Positions 8,432 through 18,029 of a stretch of 43,514 nt of DNA are shown piece after piece (the stretch's first letter is position 1; each line of letters opens with the position of its first letter). The notes under the pieces were generated by a model. The model was not told the DNA's origin. It saw only the letters and a program-made list of their open reading frames with translations, and searched no databases. Made by a program: the position numbers and the translations under genes. Source of the DNA: an uncultured Alphaproteobacteria bacterium (GTDB lineage: Bacteria; Pseudomonadota; Alphaproteobacteria; HIMB59; GCA-002718135). Location: the NCBI GenBank assembly GCA_902614375.1, contig CACMKZ010000009.1:1-43514 (forward strand), written 5' to 3'.

Positions 8432-9764
8432 AAATTGATTTTTTTTCTCTAGAAGATTCAACTTGATAAGTTCTAGCTTTATAACCAGTGTATAATTGAC
8501 GAGGTCTGCCAATTTTATTAATAGGATCCTCTATCATTTCTTTCCATTGTGATATCCATCCTACGGTTCTTCCTATTGCAAATAGCACCGTAAACATGCT
8601 TGTAGGGAAACCTAATGCTTTTAGAATTATACCTGAATAGAAATCTACATTTGGAAACAATTTTTTACTAATAAAATATTCATCTTTTAGAGCTATTTTT
8701 TCTAATTCTATTGCAATTTTAAGCAATGGATCATCTTGCATATTTAACTCTTCTAAAACCTCATGCGCACTTTCTTTCATCACAGTGGCCCTTGGATCAT
8801 AGTTTTTATAAACTCTATGCCCAAAGCCCATTAATCTAAAAGAGTCATTTTTATCTTTAGCTTTATCTATAAATTTTTGTATATTTGATACATCACCAAT
8901 TTCTTCTAACATTTTAATTACTGCTTCATTAGCCCCACCATGAGCTGGTCCCCATAAAGATGCAATACCAGCAGCAATACAAGCAAAAGGATTTGCACCA
9001 GAGGAACCTGCCAATCTTACTGTTGAAGTGGATGCATTTTGTTCATGATCCGCATGTAACGTAAAAAATCTATCCATTGCTCTAACTATTTTTGGACTCA
9101 CCTTGTAAACTTCTGATGGAACAGAAAATGTCATGTATAAAAAATTTTCTGCATAAGAAAGATCATTTCTTGGATAAACAAATGGTTGACCTATTGAATA
9201 TTTATAAGCCATTGCACCTATTGTTGGAATTTTTGCTATTAATCTATGACAGGCAATCATTCTTTGATTAATGTCTGAAAAATCAGTACTGTCATGATAA
9301 AAGGCAGAAAGGGCACCAACAACACCTACCATAATTGCCATAGGGTGCGCATCTCTACGAAAACCCCTGTATAAATTTACTAGTTGCTCATGCAACATTG
9401 TATGATTGGTTATTACATCTTTAAATTTCTGCTTGTCTTCAGGAGATGGTAATTCACCGTGCAGTAAAAGATAACAAACTTCAAGAAATTCACTTTTAGA
9501 TGCTAAATCATGGATATCATAACCTCTGTGACGAAGAATTCCTTTTTCACCGTCAATATATGTTATTCCAGATTCACATGATGCAGTTGAAGTAAAACCT
9601 GGATCAAAAGTAAATAAACCTGTTTCTTGATAAAGTTTACGAATATCCAAAACATTTGGACCATCTTTACTTTCAATAAGTGGAATTTGATACGATTTAC
9701 CACTCTCATTATTAAATAGAGTAAACTGTTTATCGTTAATTTTTTTATCTTCGTAATCAGCCAT
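8406..9764 (-). CDS. gltA: Citrate synthase, type II
   Basis: Condenses oxaloacetate and acetyl-CoA to citrate, entry to the TCA cycle, using acetyl-CoA made by the pdh genes in this window. The 452 residues include [11 protein letters not shown], catalytic His275 in [10 protein letters not shown], His316 in [14 protein letters not shown] and Asp374 in PNVDFYSG. It is slightly longer than common type II enzymes, with a Lys/Trp-rich tail ([10 protein letters not shown]). The start is two bases downstream of the gltX stop, so the two are likely co-transcribed. The 3' end overlaps lpxB in convergent orientation. Confidence 0.97.
   Translation of the reverse strand: MADYEDKKINDKQFTLFNNESGKSYQIPLIESKDGPNVLDIRKLYQETGLFTFDPGFTSTASCESGITYIDGEKGILRHRGYDIHDLASKSEFLEVCYLLLHGELPSPEDKQKFKDVITNHTMLHEQLVNLYRGFRRDAHPMAIMVGVVGALSAFYHDSTDFSDINQRMIACHRLIAKIPTIGAMAYKYSIGQPFVYPRNDLSYAENFLYMTFSVPSEVYKVSPKIVRAMDRFFTLHADHEQNASTSTVRLAGSSGANPFACIAAGIASLWGPAHGGANEAVIKMLEEIGDVSNIQKFIDKAKDKNDSFRLMGFGHRVYKNYDPRATVMKESAHEVLEELNMQDDPLLKIAIELEKIALKDEYFISKKLFPNVDFYSGIILKALGFPTSMFTVLFAIGRTVGWISQWKEMIEDPINKIGRPRQLYTGYKARTYQVESSREKKSIFNWLWKKD
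8425..8446 (+). terminator. Possible A+T-rich intrinsic terminator for lpxB
   Basis: A perfect five-base-pair stem CAATT/AATTG with a three-base loop (8425-8437) is followed at 8439 by a run of eight T. It sits exactly at the lpxB stop and inside the last codons of gltA. The stem is short and weak, and such patterns arise by chance at this base composition, so confidence is low. Confidence 0.3.
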
Positions 9765-9766
9765 AT

Positions 9767-11167
9767 TTAATTACCTATATATTGATTTAATCTATCAATA
9801 GTATCTTTTTTACCTAATATTACAAAAATATCAGAAATTGAAGGTCCTTGATAGGAATTTATTAATAAAAATCTTATTGGTTTACCTAAAACAGGGAATT
9901 TAATTTTATTTTTTTTTAAAAAATCATTAATGACATTTTGAATATTATCTCTATTCCAATCATTTATTTCCCCAATTAAATTTAAAAATTCTTTAAAAAT
10001 ACTACCAAATTCTGAGGTCAGTTTTTCTGTCTTATTTATTTTATAATTTTCATCAAAATAAACTTTAATTGTATCATTCAAATCACTTAGTTTTTTAATA
10101 TCTTTTTTATAAACATTAAAAATATTTTTCATTTTTGTCTCATCTTTTTGTAGATATTTATTTAATTCAACATCACTTTCACAAAAGTTTATGAATTTTT
10201 CTATTCCGTTTTCTTTTCTTAAATAAAAATTATTAAAAAAATCTAATTTATCAAAACTAAATATACTAGATGATTTAGATAAATTTGATATTTCAAAATT
10301 TTCAATTATTTCCTCTAATTCAATAGTTTCTGATTTCTCTTGGTTATTTGACCAACCTAAAAGTATAAGGTTGTTAATAATTGCTTCTTTTAAATAACCG
10401 TCTTTTTTTAAATCTAAAATATTTACGGCACCATGTCTTTTTGACAATTTTGTTCCATCTTCTCCATGAATAAGAGGAATATGAGCATATTGAGGTATAT
10501 CCCAATTCATAAATTTATATATGTAGTATTGTCTAAAAGTATTAATAAAATGATCGTCACCTCTAATAATATAATTGATTCCTAAATCATGATCATCCAC
10601 TACTACAGATAACATGTAAGTGGGTGATTGATCTTTTCTTAGTAAAATAAAATCATCTAACTCTAAATTTGCTACTGTAACGTCTCCTTGAATTGTATCT
10701 TTAATTATTAAATTGCCTTCATCTGGCACATCTAATCTAACTACAAAACCTTCATCTTTACTTTGAATATCATTATCATTTTTACATTCAGTACATATTT
10801 TTTTAGAATAATTTTTATTTTCTTTAATTAACTTTCTTTGGTCAGCTATTTTTTCTTCAGAACATACGCATTTAAAAGCTTGTTTTTTTTGAAGTAATTC
10901 TCTAGCAATTTCTTGATGCCTTGATAATCTTTTAGATTGAACTTGAATTTCCTCATCCCAATTAAGCCCAAGCCATTTTAAAGAATTAGTTATGTTATCT
11001 GTGTACTCTTGTTTTGATCTTTCATGATCTGTATCCTCAATTCTCAAGTAAAATTTAGATAATGCTGATTTTTTACTTACAATATAATTAATTAAAGCAG
11101 TTCTAGCACCTCCAAGATGTAGATTGCCAGTAGGAGAGGGTGCAAATCGTGTTTGTAGCATAGTCAT
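9767..11167 (-). CDS. gltX: Glutamate--tRNA ligase
   Basis: Class I aminoacyl-tRNA synthetase charging tRNA-Glu. The 466 residues begin [18 protein letters not shown], with the HIGH-type motif HLGG at 17-20; the KMSKS-type motif is KLSKRHG (240-246). Cys100, Cys102, Cys125 and Cys128 form a likely zinc site in the acceptor-binding region, and RIEDTD and RGDDH are also present. Two in-frame ATG codons (11167 and 11161) are possible; the difference is two residues. Alphaproteobacteria often carry two gltX copies, so I cannot tell whether this is the only one. The neighbour lexA ends 20 bases upstream; comEC, often between them, is absent. Confidence 0.96.
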   Translation of the reverse strand: MTMLQTRFAPSPTGNLHLGGARTALINYIVSKKSALSKFYLRIEDTDHERSKQEYTDNITNSLKWLGLNWDEEIQVQSKRLSRHQEIARELLQKKQAFKCVCSEEKIADQRKLIKENKNYSKKICTECKNDNDIQSKDEGFVVRLDVPDEGNLIIKDTIQGDVTVANLELDDFILLRKDQSPTYMLSVVVDDHDLGINYIIRGDDHFINTFRQYYIYKFMNWDIPQYAHIPLIHGEDGTKLSKRHGAVNILDLKKDGYLKEAIINNLILLGWSNNQEKSETIELEEIIENFEISNLSKSSSIFSFDKLDFFNNFYLRKENGIEKFINFCESDVELNKYLQKDETKMKNIFNVYKKDIKKLSDLNDTIKVYFDENYKINKTEKLTSEFGSIFKEFLNLIGEINDWNRDNIQNVINDFLKKNKIKFPVLGKPIRFLLINSYQGPSISDIFVILGKKDTIDRLNQYIGN

Positions 11168-11187
11168 CTAAAAATTAAGATAAACTA

Positions 11188-11814
11188 TTAATTATATTTT
11201 CTTATAATACCAGATAAAGTCCCTTGGACTTGTATTTCACCTGCTTCATATTCCTTTGTCTGAAAACTTTGATTAGCAGGAATTAACAAAACCTTATTTC
11301 GATCAAATTTAATAGTTTTGAGAGTAACCTCGTTATCTTGTGTAATAACAGCTGCAATTTTTCCATTTTCAACATTATTAGTCTTTTTTATCACAGCAAT
11401 ATCACCGTCAAATATTCCTTTATCTATCATAGATAGACCTTTTACTTTTAATCCAAAATATTTAGCATTTGGTGATGTCATCGAAGAGGGTACAGATACA
11501 AATTCATCAGCATTTTCAATAGCTTCTATTGCTTCACCTGCAGCTATTGCACCAATTAATGGGATATTAATGCTATTCGACAAAGAATTCTCATTATCAA
11601 TATTATCTTTATTAATAATTTCCATTGCTCTTGCCTTGTGCTTTAATCTTTTAATAAAACCTCTTTCTTCTAGACTTGTTATTAATCTATGAATGCCTGA
11701 CTTTGATTTTAGATTAACTGCACTTTTCATTTCCTCAAAAGAAGGGGAAATTTCATTACTTGAAATGTAATTTTTTAAATAATCATATAGCTCTTTTTGT
11801 TTTTTAGTAAGCAT
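11188..11814 (-). CDS. lexA: LexA repressor
   Basis: SOS repressor that self-cleaves when RecA is activated. The ATG at 11814 gives 208 residues with the alphaproteobacterial start MLTKKQKELYDYL, a winged-helix domain (1-65, LKSKSGIHRLI as recognition helix region) and a peptidase S24 domain. Cleavage site Ala92-Gly93 is in AIAAGEAIEAI, nucleophile Ser128 in KGLSMID and general base Lys166 in EVTLKTI. The residue before Ser-Met is Leu instead of the usual Asp. A longer frame from 11844 would read through the SOS box and is rejected. An SOS box and promoter lie directly upstream (11819-11849). Confidence 0.95.
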   Translation of the reverse strand: MLTKKQKELYDYLKNYISSNEISPSFEEMKSAVNLKSKSGIHRLITSLEERGFIKRLKHKARAMEIINKDNIDNENSLSNSINIPLIGAIAAGEAIEAIENADEFVSVPSSMTSPNAKYFGLKVKGLSMIDKGIFDGDIAVIKKTNNVENGKIAAVITQDNEVTLKTIKFDRNKVLLIPANQSFQTKEYEAGEIQVQGTLSGIIRKYN

Positions 11815-11818
11815 TATT

Positions 11819-11833
11819 GTTCTATATATGTTC
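11819..11833 (-). promoter_or_regulatory. SOS box (LexA operator) of lexA
   Basis: On the minus strand the sequence reads GAAC, seven bases (ATATATA), GAAC. On the plus strand it reads GTTC-N7-GTTC. This is a perfect match to the direct-repeat SOS box known for alphaproteobacterial LexA. It ends five bases before the lexA start codon and covers the likely -10 element, as expected for autorepression. Confidence 0.85.
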
Positions 11834-11849
11834 TTTAAGATCAAAACAA
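11821..11849 (-). promoter_or_regulatory. Probable lexA promoter
   Basis: Reading the minus strand, TTGTTT (11849-11844) is followed after 17 bases by TATAGA (11826-11821). Transcription from this pair would begin at or within a few bases of the lexA ATG at 11814, giving a leaderless or nearly leaderless mRNA. The -10 element lies wholly within the SOS box. Assignment is by eye from consensus. Confidence 0.45.
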
Positions 11850-11882
11850 GAACAAATATAAATATCTATATTTTTCAGTTAT

Positions 11883-12338
11883 TTAAATATTAGATTTACC
11901 ACCTGTTTTCGAAACAAGGTGTATATTTTGAATTATAATTTTTTTATTTAAGTACTTACACATGTCATAAATTGTCAGACAGCTAATTGTAACGGCAGTT
12001 AATGCTTCCATTTCCACACCAGTATTTGCGTTTGTTTTAACTGTACTTTTGACAATAAAAGTAAATTTTTTATCATTTTTTATAACCTCAATATTTATGT
12101 GATTGATTGGAATATTATGACAAAGAGGAATCAATCTAGAAGTTTCTTTTGCCCCCATAATACCACCAATTATTGCAGTTTTTTCTAGGTTCCCCTTTTT
12201 TGTCTCAAATGATTTTATTTTTTTATATGTTTCTTTATCAAATTTAATTTCACCAGAGGCAACTGCTACTCTTTCTGTGACATCTTTATTTGATATGTCA
12301 ATTATATAAGGATTTCCTTTTTTATTAATATGACTCAT
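11883..12338 (-). CDS. moaC: Cyclic pyranopterin monophosphate synthase MoaC
   Basis: Second step of molybdenum cofactor synthesis: turns the MoaA product into cyclic pyranopterin monophosphate. The 151 residues carry GGIMGAKETSRLIPLCHNIP, the GVEMEALTAV segment with TIYDMCKYL, and a C-terminal SKTGGKS. Length is normal. It overlaps trpC by 14 bases at the end of the trp genes, a linkage common in alphaproteobacteria. The usual downstream partner moeA is missing; the next gene is lexA, 68 bases on with its own promoter. Confidence 0.95.
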   Translation of the reverse strand: MSHINKKGNPYIIDISNKDVTERVAVASGEIKFDKETYKKIKSFETKKGNLEKTAIIGGIMGAKETSRLIPLCHNIPINHINIEVIKNDKKFTFIVKSTVKTNANTGVEMEALTAVTISCLTIYDMCKYLNKKIIIQNIHLVSKTGGKSNI

Positions 12339-13125
12339 TTAAAAGCAATTCTCCTATTTTTTTTTCTTTATCTTTAGATTTTAACAAACTTTCTCCAATT
12401 AAAAAATTATATATCCCTGTTGAATTAAATTTTTTTATATCATCAGAAGTTTTAATTCCACTTTCTGCAATTAAAATATAATCATTAGTTAAATTTTTAT
12501 TCAAATTTATTGAGTTATTTAAATTGATTTCAAGACTTTTAAGGTTTCTATTATTAATTCCAATAACAGGGTAGTTTAATTTGATTGCTCTTTTCAGTTC
12601 GTCTTCATCATGAACCTCTATAATACAATCTAATTTTAATTCATTTGCATAATTTATAAATTCTATTGCCTGATTATCTGATAATATTGATAAAATTAAC
12701 AATATACAGTCTGCTTGATAAATCTTACTTTCTAAAATTTGATATTTATCAATAATAAAATCTTTTCTTAAAATAGGTAAATTTGTTTTGTTTTTAACAA
12801 GAGATAAATGATCAATATTGCCTAAAAAATATTTACTTTCTGTTAAAATCGATAATGCTCCAACACCTGATTTTTCATATAAAATAGCAATGTCCTCTGG
12901 TTTGTAATCTGAAATTATTTCTCCTGCACTTGGACTTTGTTTTTTTACTTCGCCAATTATAAAATTTTTTTTATTTTTTTGAGCTGAAAGTAATTTTTCT
13001 TTAAATTCACGTTTCTCTAATTTTGAGGAAATTAATTTTTCTAATGTTTTAAAAGAACATCTTTTCTTTGTTTCTTCTAATTCTTTAGATTTATCTTCAC
13101 AAATTTTTTGAAGTATATTACTCAT
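12325..13125 (-). CDS. trpC: Indole-3-glycerol phosphate synthase
   Basis: Ring closure of carboxyphenylamino-deoxyribulose phosphate to indole-3-glycerol phosphate in tryptophan synthesis. The 266-residue TIM barrel shows IGEVKKQSPSAGEI (catalytic Lys in KKQSPS), LPILRKDFIIDKYQI, IGINNRNLKSLEI and IAESGIKTSDDI, all standard IGPS blocks. It is a stand-alone TrpC, not fused to TrpF. The start overlaps trpD by eight bases and the end overlaps moaC by 14. Confidence 0.96.
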   Translation of the reverse strand: MSNILQKICEDKSKELEETKKRCSFKTLEKLISSKLEKREFKEKLLSAQKNKKNFIIGEVKKQSPSAGEIISDYKPEDIAILYEKSGVGALSILTESKYFLGNIDHLSLVKNKTNLPILRKDFIIDKYQILESKIYQADCILLILSILSDNQAIEFINYANELKLDCIIEVHDEDELKRAIKLNYPVIGINNRNLKSLEINLNNSINLNKNLTNDYILIAESGIKTSDDIKKFNSTGIYNFLIGESLLKSKDKEKKIGELLLNESY

Positions 13126-14119
13126 TAATTAGTGAGTTTACAAAATTTTTTGTAACTCCATCCTCAATTGTTTTTTTTGCTAAATCAAAACTCTCTTTTA
13201 GATTATTTCTTAAATTGGATAAATATATTGCCGCTCCTGCATTTATTTCTACAATCATTTGAAATTCTCTGTAATCGCCGTTAATCATTTTATTAAAGCA
13301 ATTTGCATTATATTCTGGATCTCCACCTTTTATATCTTCTAATTTAATTAAATTATAACCATAGTCTCTTGGATCAAAACTATATTCCAGAACTTTATTT
13401 TCTTTCAATTCATTTATTAGAGTATTATCTGATAAACTTATTTCATCTAAACCATCCAATCCGTGAACAACCATAGCTTTTTCAGAACCTAATTCTTTTA
13501 AGCAATTACAATGCATAGAAACTAAATCTCTTGAATAGACACCTAAAAGCTGTTTGCTTGCTTTAGCAGGATTTGTAAGAGGGCCTAATAAATTAAAAAT
13601 TGTACGTGTAGCTAAATTTTTACGAACATTAATTACATTCTTCATGGCAGAATGATGATTTTGAGCAAATAAAAAGCAAAAATTTTTATTTGATAATGAG
13701 TTTTCTAAATCTTCTACATTATTTGTTATCTTATAACCTATTTTTTCTAGCATATCTGCAGAACCTGATTTTGAACTAACCGAACGGTTACCATGCTTTG
13801 CTATAGAAACGCCAGCACTTGCAGCAACTATTGCTGCACTTGTTGATATATTTAATGTGTCTTTCATATCTCCACCAGTGCCACAAGTATCAATTGTATT
13901 TTCAGGAGAGTTTATTTTTAGAGATTTCTCTCTCATTACTTTGGCTGCACCGATAATTTCTTCTTTTGTTTCACCTTTTAACTTTAAACCAATTAGTATT
14001 GATGTAATTTTAATATCATCTAATTCTCCACTCATAATTTTATCGAATATATACATACTCTCTTCAATATTCAGATTTTGTTGTTCAAGAATTTTATTTA
14101 ATATTAAAGTTTGATCCAT
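13118..14119 (-). CDS. trpD: Anthranilate phosphoribosyltransferase
   Basis: Transfers phosphoribosyl from PRPP to anthranilate. The 333 residues include the PRPP-site CGTGGDMKDTLNISTSAA, KHGNRSVSSKSGSADMLE and the anthranilate-site stretch ARTIFNLLGPLTNPA, and the HGLDGLDEIS block. The glycine following GTGGD in many homologues is Met here, a conservative-looking change in a loop. It begins at the last base of trpG (one-base overlap) and ends inside trpC's start, so the four trp genes form one transcription unit. Confidence 0.96.
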   Translation of the reverse strand: MDQTLILNKILEQQNLNIEESMYIFDKIMSGELDDIKITSILIGLKLKGETKEEIIGAAKVMREKSLKINSPENTIDTCGTGGDMKDTLNISTSAAIVAASAGVSIAKHGNRSVSSKSGSADMLEKIGYKITNNVEDLENSLSNKNFCFLFAQNHHSAMKNVINVRKNLATRTIFNLLGPLTNPAKASKQLLGVYSRDLVSMHCNCLKELGSEKAMVVHGLDGLDEISLSDNTLINELKENKVLEYSFDPRDYGYNLIKLEDIKGGDPEYNANCFNKMINGDYREFQMIVEINAGAAIYLSNLRNNLKESFDLAKKTIEDGVTKNFVNSLINE

Positions 14120-14688
14120 TATTTTGCTAAGTTTAAAAAGTTTTTTAAAATAATTTTACCCATATCAGTACCTATACTTTCTGGATGAAATTGTAGTCCA
14201 AATATTGGTAATTTTTTATGTGCAATACCCATTATAATCTTATTATTTGTTTCAGCAGTAATTAAAAAATCTTTAGGCATAGTTGTTTTATCAATTATAA
14301 GAGAGTGATATCTAGTTGCTTTAAATTTTCTTTCTACATTTTTAAATATAGAGTGTCCAAAGTGATTAATTGTATCAACTTTTCCGTGCATGATTTCTTT
14401 GCATTTAATGATTTTACCTCCAAAAGCTTGACCAATAGTTTGATGTCCTAAACAAATGCCAAGTATAGGAAATTGTTTTGATAATTCTGCAACGATATTA
14501 AGACTTATTCCAGCTTCATTTGGTGTGCACGGACCTGGTGAAATAACTATCGATTTAGGTTTTAATTTACGAATTTTATTTATAGAAATTTTGTCATTTC
14601 TAAAAACAACAACCTTCTGATTTAAATCCAATAAGTAGTGTTTTACATTGTAAGTAAAACTATCATAGTTATCTATCAGTAATATCAT
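14119..14688 (-). CDS. trpG: Anthranilate synthase glutamine amidotransferase subunit
   Basis: Releases ammonia from glutamine for TrpE. The 189-residue class I amidotransferase has IDNYDSFTYN at the N-terminus, the oxyanion loop SPGPCTPNEAG, nucleophile Cys79 in GICLGHQTIGQAFGG and the His168/Glu170 pair in LQFHPES. It overlaps trpE by four bases (ATGA-type). As PabB partners can share such subunits, dual use in folate synthesis is possible, but the trp context favours TrpG. Confidence 0.96.
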   Translation of the reverse strand: MILLIDNYDSFTYNVKHYLLDLNQKVVVFRNDKISINKIRKLKPKSIVISPGPCTPNEAGISLNIVAELSKQFPILGICLGHQTIGQAFGGKIIKCKEIMHGKVDTINHFGHSIFKNVERKFKATRYHSLIIDKTTMPKDFLITAETNNKIIMGIAHKKLPIFGLQFHPESIGTDMGKIILKNFLNLAK

Positions 14689-16163
14689 ATATCGAATTTG
14701 TATGAATCCTCTGCAGCTGCCATTAAAGCACCAGCTTTATTCAAAATTTCTTGATGTTCATTTTTTGGGACTGAGTCATAAACTATTCCTGCACCAGCCT
14801 GAATGTATAATTTATTATCTTTTACAAGCCCAGTCCTCAAACTAATACAAGTATCCATGTCTCCATTAGAATCAAAATAACCCATACAACCAGCATAAAA
14901 ACTTCTATTTAAATTTTCAAGTTCCTCTATGATTTCCATCGCTCTTATTTTTGGTGCACCAGAAACTGTACCTGCTGGAAATCCAGACATTAAAGCATCT
15001 AGAGCATCTAAATTATTATCTATTTTTCCCTCAACGTTTGAAACAATATGCATTACATGAGAGTAGTATTCTATAATCATCTTTTCAGTAACATTCACTG
15101 TTCCTTTTTTTGCAACGCGACCAACATCGTTCCTTCCTAAATCTAAAAGCATTAAGTGTTCTGCGAGTTCTTTCTTATCATTCAGTAAGTCATTAGATAA
15201 ATAAAGATCTTCAGAGGCATTCTTTCCTCTTTTTCTTGTTCCAGCAATTGGTCTTATCGTAACTTTTTTGTTTCTTAATTGAACCATTAATTCTGGACTA
15301 GATGCAACAAGGCCAATATTATCGAAGTTAAGATTTACAAGATAAGGAGATGGATTTAGTCGTCTTAACGATCTATAAAGATTGACTGCCTTTAAATTAT
15401 ATTTTGTTTCAAATCTCTGTGAAGGCACAACTTGGAAGATATCTCCATTTTTAATATATTCTTTTGCTTTATTTACAATTTTATAAAATTGTTCTTTCTT
15501 GAAATTTGATTTAAACTTTAACTTAGATTTTTTATTTTTCTTTTGCGCAGGTTTTAAAATACTTTTTTCTAACTTTTTAATTGTTTTATCAATAAGTAAT
15601 TTATTTTTTCTATAGGCTTTTTCTGCTGAGATTTTTTTACTTGGATACGTAACTGTCATAAGGGAAATAATATCTTTAATATTATCAAAAACTGCGACAA
15701 TTTTTGGTCTGATTAAAATTGCATCTGGTATTTTTATATTGTCCTTATTACTTAGTTTAATTTTTTCAATATATTGAATCATTGGATATCCTAGATATCC
15801 AACTAGTGTTGGGAAAGGAACGTCAATTTCATTATTTTTAAATTTTGAAATTTTTACAAGTTCTTTAAGACTATGAATTGGCTTTTTATCTAGTTTATAA
15901 TCAAAATTATGATCTAAATATTTTATTTTTGCCCTACCTCTTTCAACTGTCCAAATTAAATCTGGATCACAACCAAGTAATGAGTAACGTCCTCTTTTAC
16001 TTCCACCCTCTACTGACTCTAATAGAAAGGAATATTTTTCCGATTTACTAATTTTTAATAATGATGAAAATGGTGTTTCAATATCAGCAATAAGATTTTT
16101 TTTAAATATCTGAGGTAAGCCTTTATTATATTGACTTATAAAATTTTTTTTTTCTAGACTCAT
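14685..16163 (-). CDS. trpE: Anthranilate synthase component I
   Basis: Makes anthranilate from chorismate, the first committed step to tryptophan. The 492 residues contain SFLLESVEGGSKRGRYSLLG, matching the LLES feedback-inhibition element for tryptophan, and the C-terminal chorismate-binding core with IFQVVPSQRF, RPIAGTRKRG, LDLGRNDVGRV, FPAGTVSGAPKIRAME and IQAGAGIVYDS. The start overlaps the ppiD stop by four bases, so trp transcription probably begins upstream of ppiD; no leader peptide or trp attenuator is seen here. Confidence 0.96.
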   Translation of the reverse strand: MSLEKKNFISQYNKGLPQIFKKNLIADIETPFSSLLKISKSEKYSFLLESVEGGSKRGRYSLLGCDPDLIWTVERGRAKIKYLDHNFDYKLDKKPIHSLKELVKISKFKNNEIDVPFPTLVGYLGYPMIQYIEKIKLSNKDNIKIPDAILIRPKIVAVFDNIKDIISLMTVTYPSKKISAEKAYRKNKLLIDKTIKKLEKSILKPAQKKNKKSKLKFKSNFKKEQFYKIVNKAKEYIKNGDIFQVVPSQRFETKYNLKAVNLYRSLRRLNPSPYLVNLNFDNIGLVASSPELMVQLRNKKVTIRPIAGTRKRGKNASEDLYLSNDLLNDKKELAEHLMLLDLGRNDVGRVAKKGTVNVTEKMIIEYYSHVMHIVSNVEGKIDNNLDALDALMSGFPAGTVSGAPKIRAMEIIEELENLNRSFYAGCMGYFDSNGDMDTCISLRTGLVKDNKLYIQAGAGIVYDSVPKNEHQEILNKAGALMAAAEDSYKFDI

Positions 16164-17980
16164 TTATACTGAGATAAAAGACCATTTATCAGTTCATCAT
16201 TGAACGAAATTTCTTTTGTCTTAATAATCTCACTACCAAATGCTGTTTTCAAATCACCTATTAAATTAATATTTGAAGTATTTTCACCATCTTCAGGTAT
16301 CTTTATACTTTTAATATTAGCAAAATAAATAGCATTTTCATCTGATCCAAAAGCTACTTTATCAACATCAGTTTCAAAAATCTTTTGTTTAAAAGATATT
16401 GGTAATTCATCATTAGTCTTTAAAGATAAAATTAAATTTTCCGGATTAGTTGCATAAAATTTACTTATATCTTTGAAGGTCTCTTTATTATTTTCAAAAA
16501 TATTTTCTGCTTGTTCAGTTTTTTTTGTAAAAATAAAATCATTTAAAACACTGTTAAAGATATTATCAATACTCTCTATTTTTGACGGATAAATGTCATC
16601 TATATTTACAATAAAAGAAGTATCATTATCAATGTCTACTAAATCACTAACAAAATCTTTATTTTGCGTAAAAGAAAATGAAATTACGTTGCTTAAAGTA
16701 GGGTCATCTTCGTTAATATTGTTAATAATTTTTTTCTTAATGATTAATTTCAGATTATTTTGATCTGCTATTTCATTAATTGAAAACCCATCAAGTATTT
16801 GTTGGTCGAGGCTTGATTTTAATTCATTAAAGTAATTATCTACTTCAAAATTGATTAATGTATTATTTATTTCATTCTTCACTTCATCAAATGTTAATTC
16901 TTTTTCTGGGAAAATTTCATCCAAAATAATTATATGATATGCCAAGGTTGTTTGTACTACATCTGACATACTTCCTTTGTCTAATTCAAATATTGCATTT
17001 GCAAGTTGTTCTAAAACTTTATTTTTATCAACATTTTTGAAATCATTAAAAACTATATTATTTTCTTCTGCATATTTAATAATTTCTTCATTAGTTTTTC
17101 CAGAAACTTTTATTTTAAAATCATCTGCTTCTTCTTTTGATTTAAAATTAAATTGTTTAAAATTTCTCTCTTCAGGATTAATAAATAAGTTTTTGTTGTT
17201 ATTGTAATATTCTATAAGACTATTTTCTGAAGGTGAAAAATTGTTGCGATAATCACTTTTACTTATTAATATATATGAAATATCTCTTTCTTCTTTTGTC
17301 ATATATGCAGCAGAGTTATTATTAAAATAATCTAATAATTCATTATTTTCCTTTGAAATTTGATCTTTACTATAGTTTTCAAGTTTAATTTCGTCGTAAG
17401 GTATTTTAAGCAACTCTATGTCTCTACTCTGATTATCATACTTATTAAAATTTATTTGTAATTGTAATGGATAATTTTTTTGAAAGAAAAGCTGATCAAA
17501 TACAATCGATCTAGTTTCAAAATCTATTAAATCAACAAGATCCTCAATTTTTAAGCCTTGCCTTCTTAAAAATGTATTCAACATTTCATCATCTAATTTA
17601 TTGTTGATGTAAAGATCTGGAAAATTCCTTTTTGTTTCTTTTGCAATTGTGGTGTCATCTAGAATAAAATTTATTTTCTCAAACTCATTTTCAAAGACTG
17701 CACTATTAACTAAATTTTGAAGAGCAATTTGATGAACTTGAAAGCTTCTAACCTGATCGCCAGTTAATTTACTTCCAATCATTTGAGAAAATTGATTAAT
17801 ATTCATATCCATTGAACGCATAAATTTTGTAGTTGAAATAGGTGTGCCAGAAATATCAGCTACAAAATTATCAGAATTAAATAAATTTGAGTATCTTGCT
17901 TGCCCTCTAAAGAAAAACAAGCTAGCTCCAAAAAGAATAGCTAAACCAATTCCAATCCAAGAATTTCTAAAAAATCTCAT
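16160..17980 (-). CDS. ppiD: PpiD/SurA-type membrane-anchored peptidyl-prolyl isomerase
   Basis: Probable periplasmic folding factor anchored in the inner membrane. The 606 residues begin with MRFFRNSWIGIGLAILFGAS, a single transmembrane segment (about 9-26) with a short basic cytoplasmic end. A SurA_N-like region (about 35-180, VADISGTPISTTKFMRSM and the ISxxEF-like pattern) and a PPIC parvulin-like domain (about 230-350, ending TLAYHIIILDEIFP) follow. The C-terminal third is acidic, low in recognisable motifs. The gene is first in the ppiD-trpEGDC-moaC run, a placement also known in other alphaproteobacteria. Whether the isomerase site is active cannot be judged by eye. Confidence 0.85.
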   Translation of the reverse strand: MRFFRNSWIGIGLAILFGASLFFFRGQARYSNLFNSDNFVADISGTPISTTKFMRSMDMNINQFSQMIGSKLTGDQVRSFQVHQIALQNLVNSAVFENEFEKINFILDDTTIAKETKRNFPDLYINNKLDDEMLNTFLRRQGLKIEDLVDLIDFETRSIVFDQLFFQKNYPLQLQINFNKYDNQSRDIELLKIPYDEIKLENYSKDQISKENNELLDYFNNNSAAYMTKEERDISYILISKSDYRNNFSPSENSLIEYYNNNKNLFINPEERNFKQFNFKSKEEADDFKIKVSGKTNEEIIKYAEENNIVFNDFKNVDKNKVLEQLANAIFELDKGSMSDVVQTTLAYHIIILDEIFPEKELTFDEVKNEINNTLINFEVDNYFNELKSSLDQQILDGFSINEIADQNNLKLIIKKKIINNINEDDPTLSNVISFSFTQNKDFVSDLVDIDNDTSFIVNIDDIYPSKIESIDNIFNSVLNDFIFTKKTEQAENIFENNKETFKDISKFYATNPENLILSLKTNDELPISFKQKIFETDVDKVAFGSDENAIYFANIKSIKIPEDGENTSNINLIGDLKTAFGSEIIKTKEISFNDELINGLLSQYK

Positions 17981-18029
17981 AAAATTTCTATTGCTTCTAT
18001 AATATTAGTTTCTATAAATAAAAGTAATT
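17981..18029. promoter_or_regulatory. Divergent promoter region ppiD / tpiA
   Basis: This 49-base gap is the only space between two divergent gene runs. On the plus strand TTGCTT (17991-17996) and TATAAA (18013-18018) are 16 bases apart and would serve tpiA with a very short leader. On the minus strand TTACTT (18027-18022) and TATTAT (18004-17999) are 17 bases apart and would serve ppiD-trp. The two elements interleave, so the promoters may compete. Consensus match only. Confidence 0.45.

Noticed and set aside
11318..11692. A 124-residue open frame on the plus strand, antisense to lexA
   Set aside because: It lies wholly inside lexA, has no recognisable domain, and its hydrophobic composition is what antisense reading of a charged A+T-rich gene gives.
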